Source of the DNA: Rheum nobile | Lineage: Eukaryota; Streptophyta; Magnoliopsida; Caryophyllales; Polygonaceae | Direction: 5' to 3' | Assembly (NCBI GenBank): GCA_027886185.1 | Contig: WOAB01000142.1 | Location: 2,914,001 to 2,978,000, forward strand | Length of the DNA: 64,000 nt | Shown: positions 63,156 through 64,000 of the stretch, piece by piece | Numbering within the stretch: position 1 is the first letter of the stretch | Layout of the letters: each line of letters starts with the position of its first letter | Notes under the pieces: model-generated | Databases searched by the model: none | What the model was told of the DNA's origin: nothing | Seen by the model: only the letters and a program-made list of their open reading frames with translations | Position numbers and translations under genes: made by a program

Positions 63156-64000
63156 CTAGTTCGGGTGGAGGTCGCTGACGGCCACAGAATCGGAACGGGC
63201 TGCATGTGCAGCACCTTGAGCGCCACGCCCGCGACCACGACCAGCAGGAGGAGGCGCGGTGGATGGGCTGGAATCCGTAGGCGGTGCAGTGGAGGAGGTA
63301 CCACAACCCGAACTTTTGAAGACCCAGCCTTCGGGATAACCATGAATACGGAAACACTTGGTAACATCATGACCGACCTTACCGCAGTGGGTGCAAGTCG
63401 GTTTTGTCGTCATCGGCCTGTTGTCGAACAAGCGAGCAACAAGAGCAAAGGAGTCAGTCGAGGGATCCTTAGCTTTGACAATAGATCGTTGACATTCTTC
63501 TTGGATCACAAGAGCATACACCTTATTCAGAGGAGGTAAGGGATCTTGCGCCATAATAGTTGATCGGAGAGTACCGAAAGCATCATCAAGGCCCATGACA
63601 AATTGATGAAGTCGTTCTACTGTAGTATCTTGAACGAGCAAAGAGATGATTTGACAAGTACATCCACCACAGGAGCAGCCACGAGGAGGAACGTAAGTGG
63701 TTAATTCCTCCCATAGCTTTTTCAGTTTGGAGTAATAAGAGGAAACAGATTGACCATTATGTCTACACGAAGCAATGGATTCACAGATTTGAAGGATCCT
63801 TGGTCTGTTACCGATCGAGAATCGCTGCTTGAGATCCTCCCATAAATCATGAACAACATCATAGTAAGTGACGGTAGAGCGAACTGATTCATCCATCGAG
63901 TTCGTAATCCAACCAATAAGCATGGAGTTAACACTCCACCAATCATCAATGAGTGGCGAATCATCAGCGGGCTGCGATATCCGACCCTCGATGAATCCCA
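63156..64000 (-). pseudogene. gag: Copia Gag, open to the window edge
   Basis: The frame enters from beyond 64000 with LGFIEGRISQPADDSP and MLIGWITNSM, the Gag N-terminal block, then YDVVHDLWEDLKQRFS, RILQICESIASCRHNG, YYSKLKKLWEEL, LHQFVMGLDDAFGTLRSTIM and the zinc knuckle CTHCGKVGHDVTKC with FRIHGYPEGW. The Pro/Gly-rich end stops at a TAG (63158). It would form the particle. The N-terminus and 5' LTR are outside. Confidence 0.9.

Larger units (their letters stand above)
59640..64000 (-). mobile_element. Ty1/copia element, 5' end outside window
   Basis: Minus strand: gag from the window edge, protease, integrase, RT, RNase H, polypurine tract, 3' LTR 59820-59640. The order protease-integrase-RT is diagnostic for copia. 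The frame is broken by five TAG codons and a frameshift near 61430. Confidence 0.92.

Overview
The window is plant nuclear DNA made almost entirely of transposable elements, most likely from dicot pericentromeric or other heterochromatin. The evidence is the mix of lineages: Athila-type and Tat-type Ty3/gypsy elements, a chromovirus with iMet-type primer sites, a Ty1/copia element, gag-only LTR elements, a 5S-carrying Cassandra TRIM, a plant-type LINE with a C-terminal RNase H, and hAT-like elements. I found no host protein-coding gene, no rRNA gene and no convincing tRNA gene. Species cannot be named from the sequence.

Layout, left to right. (1) 1-7018: minus-strand Athila derivative; its 3' LTR runs off the window. 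(2) 7248-15355: plus-strand Athila derivative. Both are inserted in one LTR of (3) a minus-strand chromovirus (7019-24142) whose body is 15408-21813 and whose other LTR is 21814-24142. (4) 24143-26343: LTR tail and gag of a related plus-strand chromovirus, cut short. (5) 26344-30333: AT-rich DNA with an RNase H fragment and two hAT-like elements. (6) 30334-35722: Cassandra TRIM with 5S rRNA-like LTRs, split by a 4.86-kb LTR element (30798-35658). (7) about 35970-48594: a copia gag remnant split by a 5'-truncated LINE (11-bp target duplication). The LINE is split by a three-LTR, two-gag composite, that is split by a Tat-type element (39096-45875), and that carries a 2.37-kb chromovirus solo LTR (39598-41968). 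(8) 49127-59569: a Cassandra LTR piece hit by a full-length Tat element (49237-59564) that carries a cluster of near-perfect palindromes with tRNA-like promoter boxes and an antisense spliced gene. (9) 59640-64000: minus-strand copia element running off the right edge.

Almost every coding region is broken by stops or frameshifts. Several elements share one kind of damage: RT, RNase H and most of integrase are gone while LTRs, primer sites and gag remain (both Athilas, the 30.8-kb element, and partly the 39.1-kb element), or only gag is present (37-kb and 46-kb units). Such elements would need enzymes supplied by relatives; the Tat element at 49.2 kb and the chromovirus at 15-24 kb carry the full enzyme set in decayed form.

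The observations I rate highest are: a pair of GNRA-tetraloop hairpins with compensatory stem changes in the 3' regions of both Athilas; the tRNA-like palindrome cluster at 54.0-55.2 kb; the three-LTR composite with reciprocal hybrid LTRs; the antisense four-exon gene at 57.1-58.8 kb; an extra acidic ORF before gag in the chromovirus; and family-specific CpG-rich 12-17-bp motifs repeated in unrelated elements.
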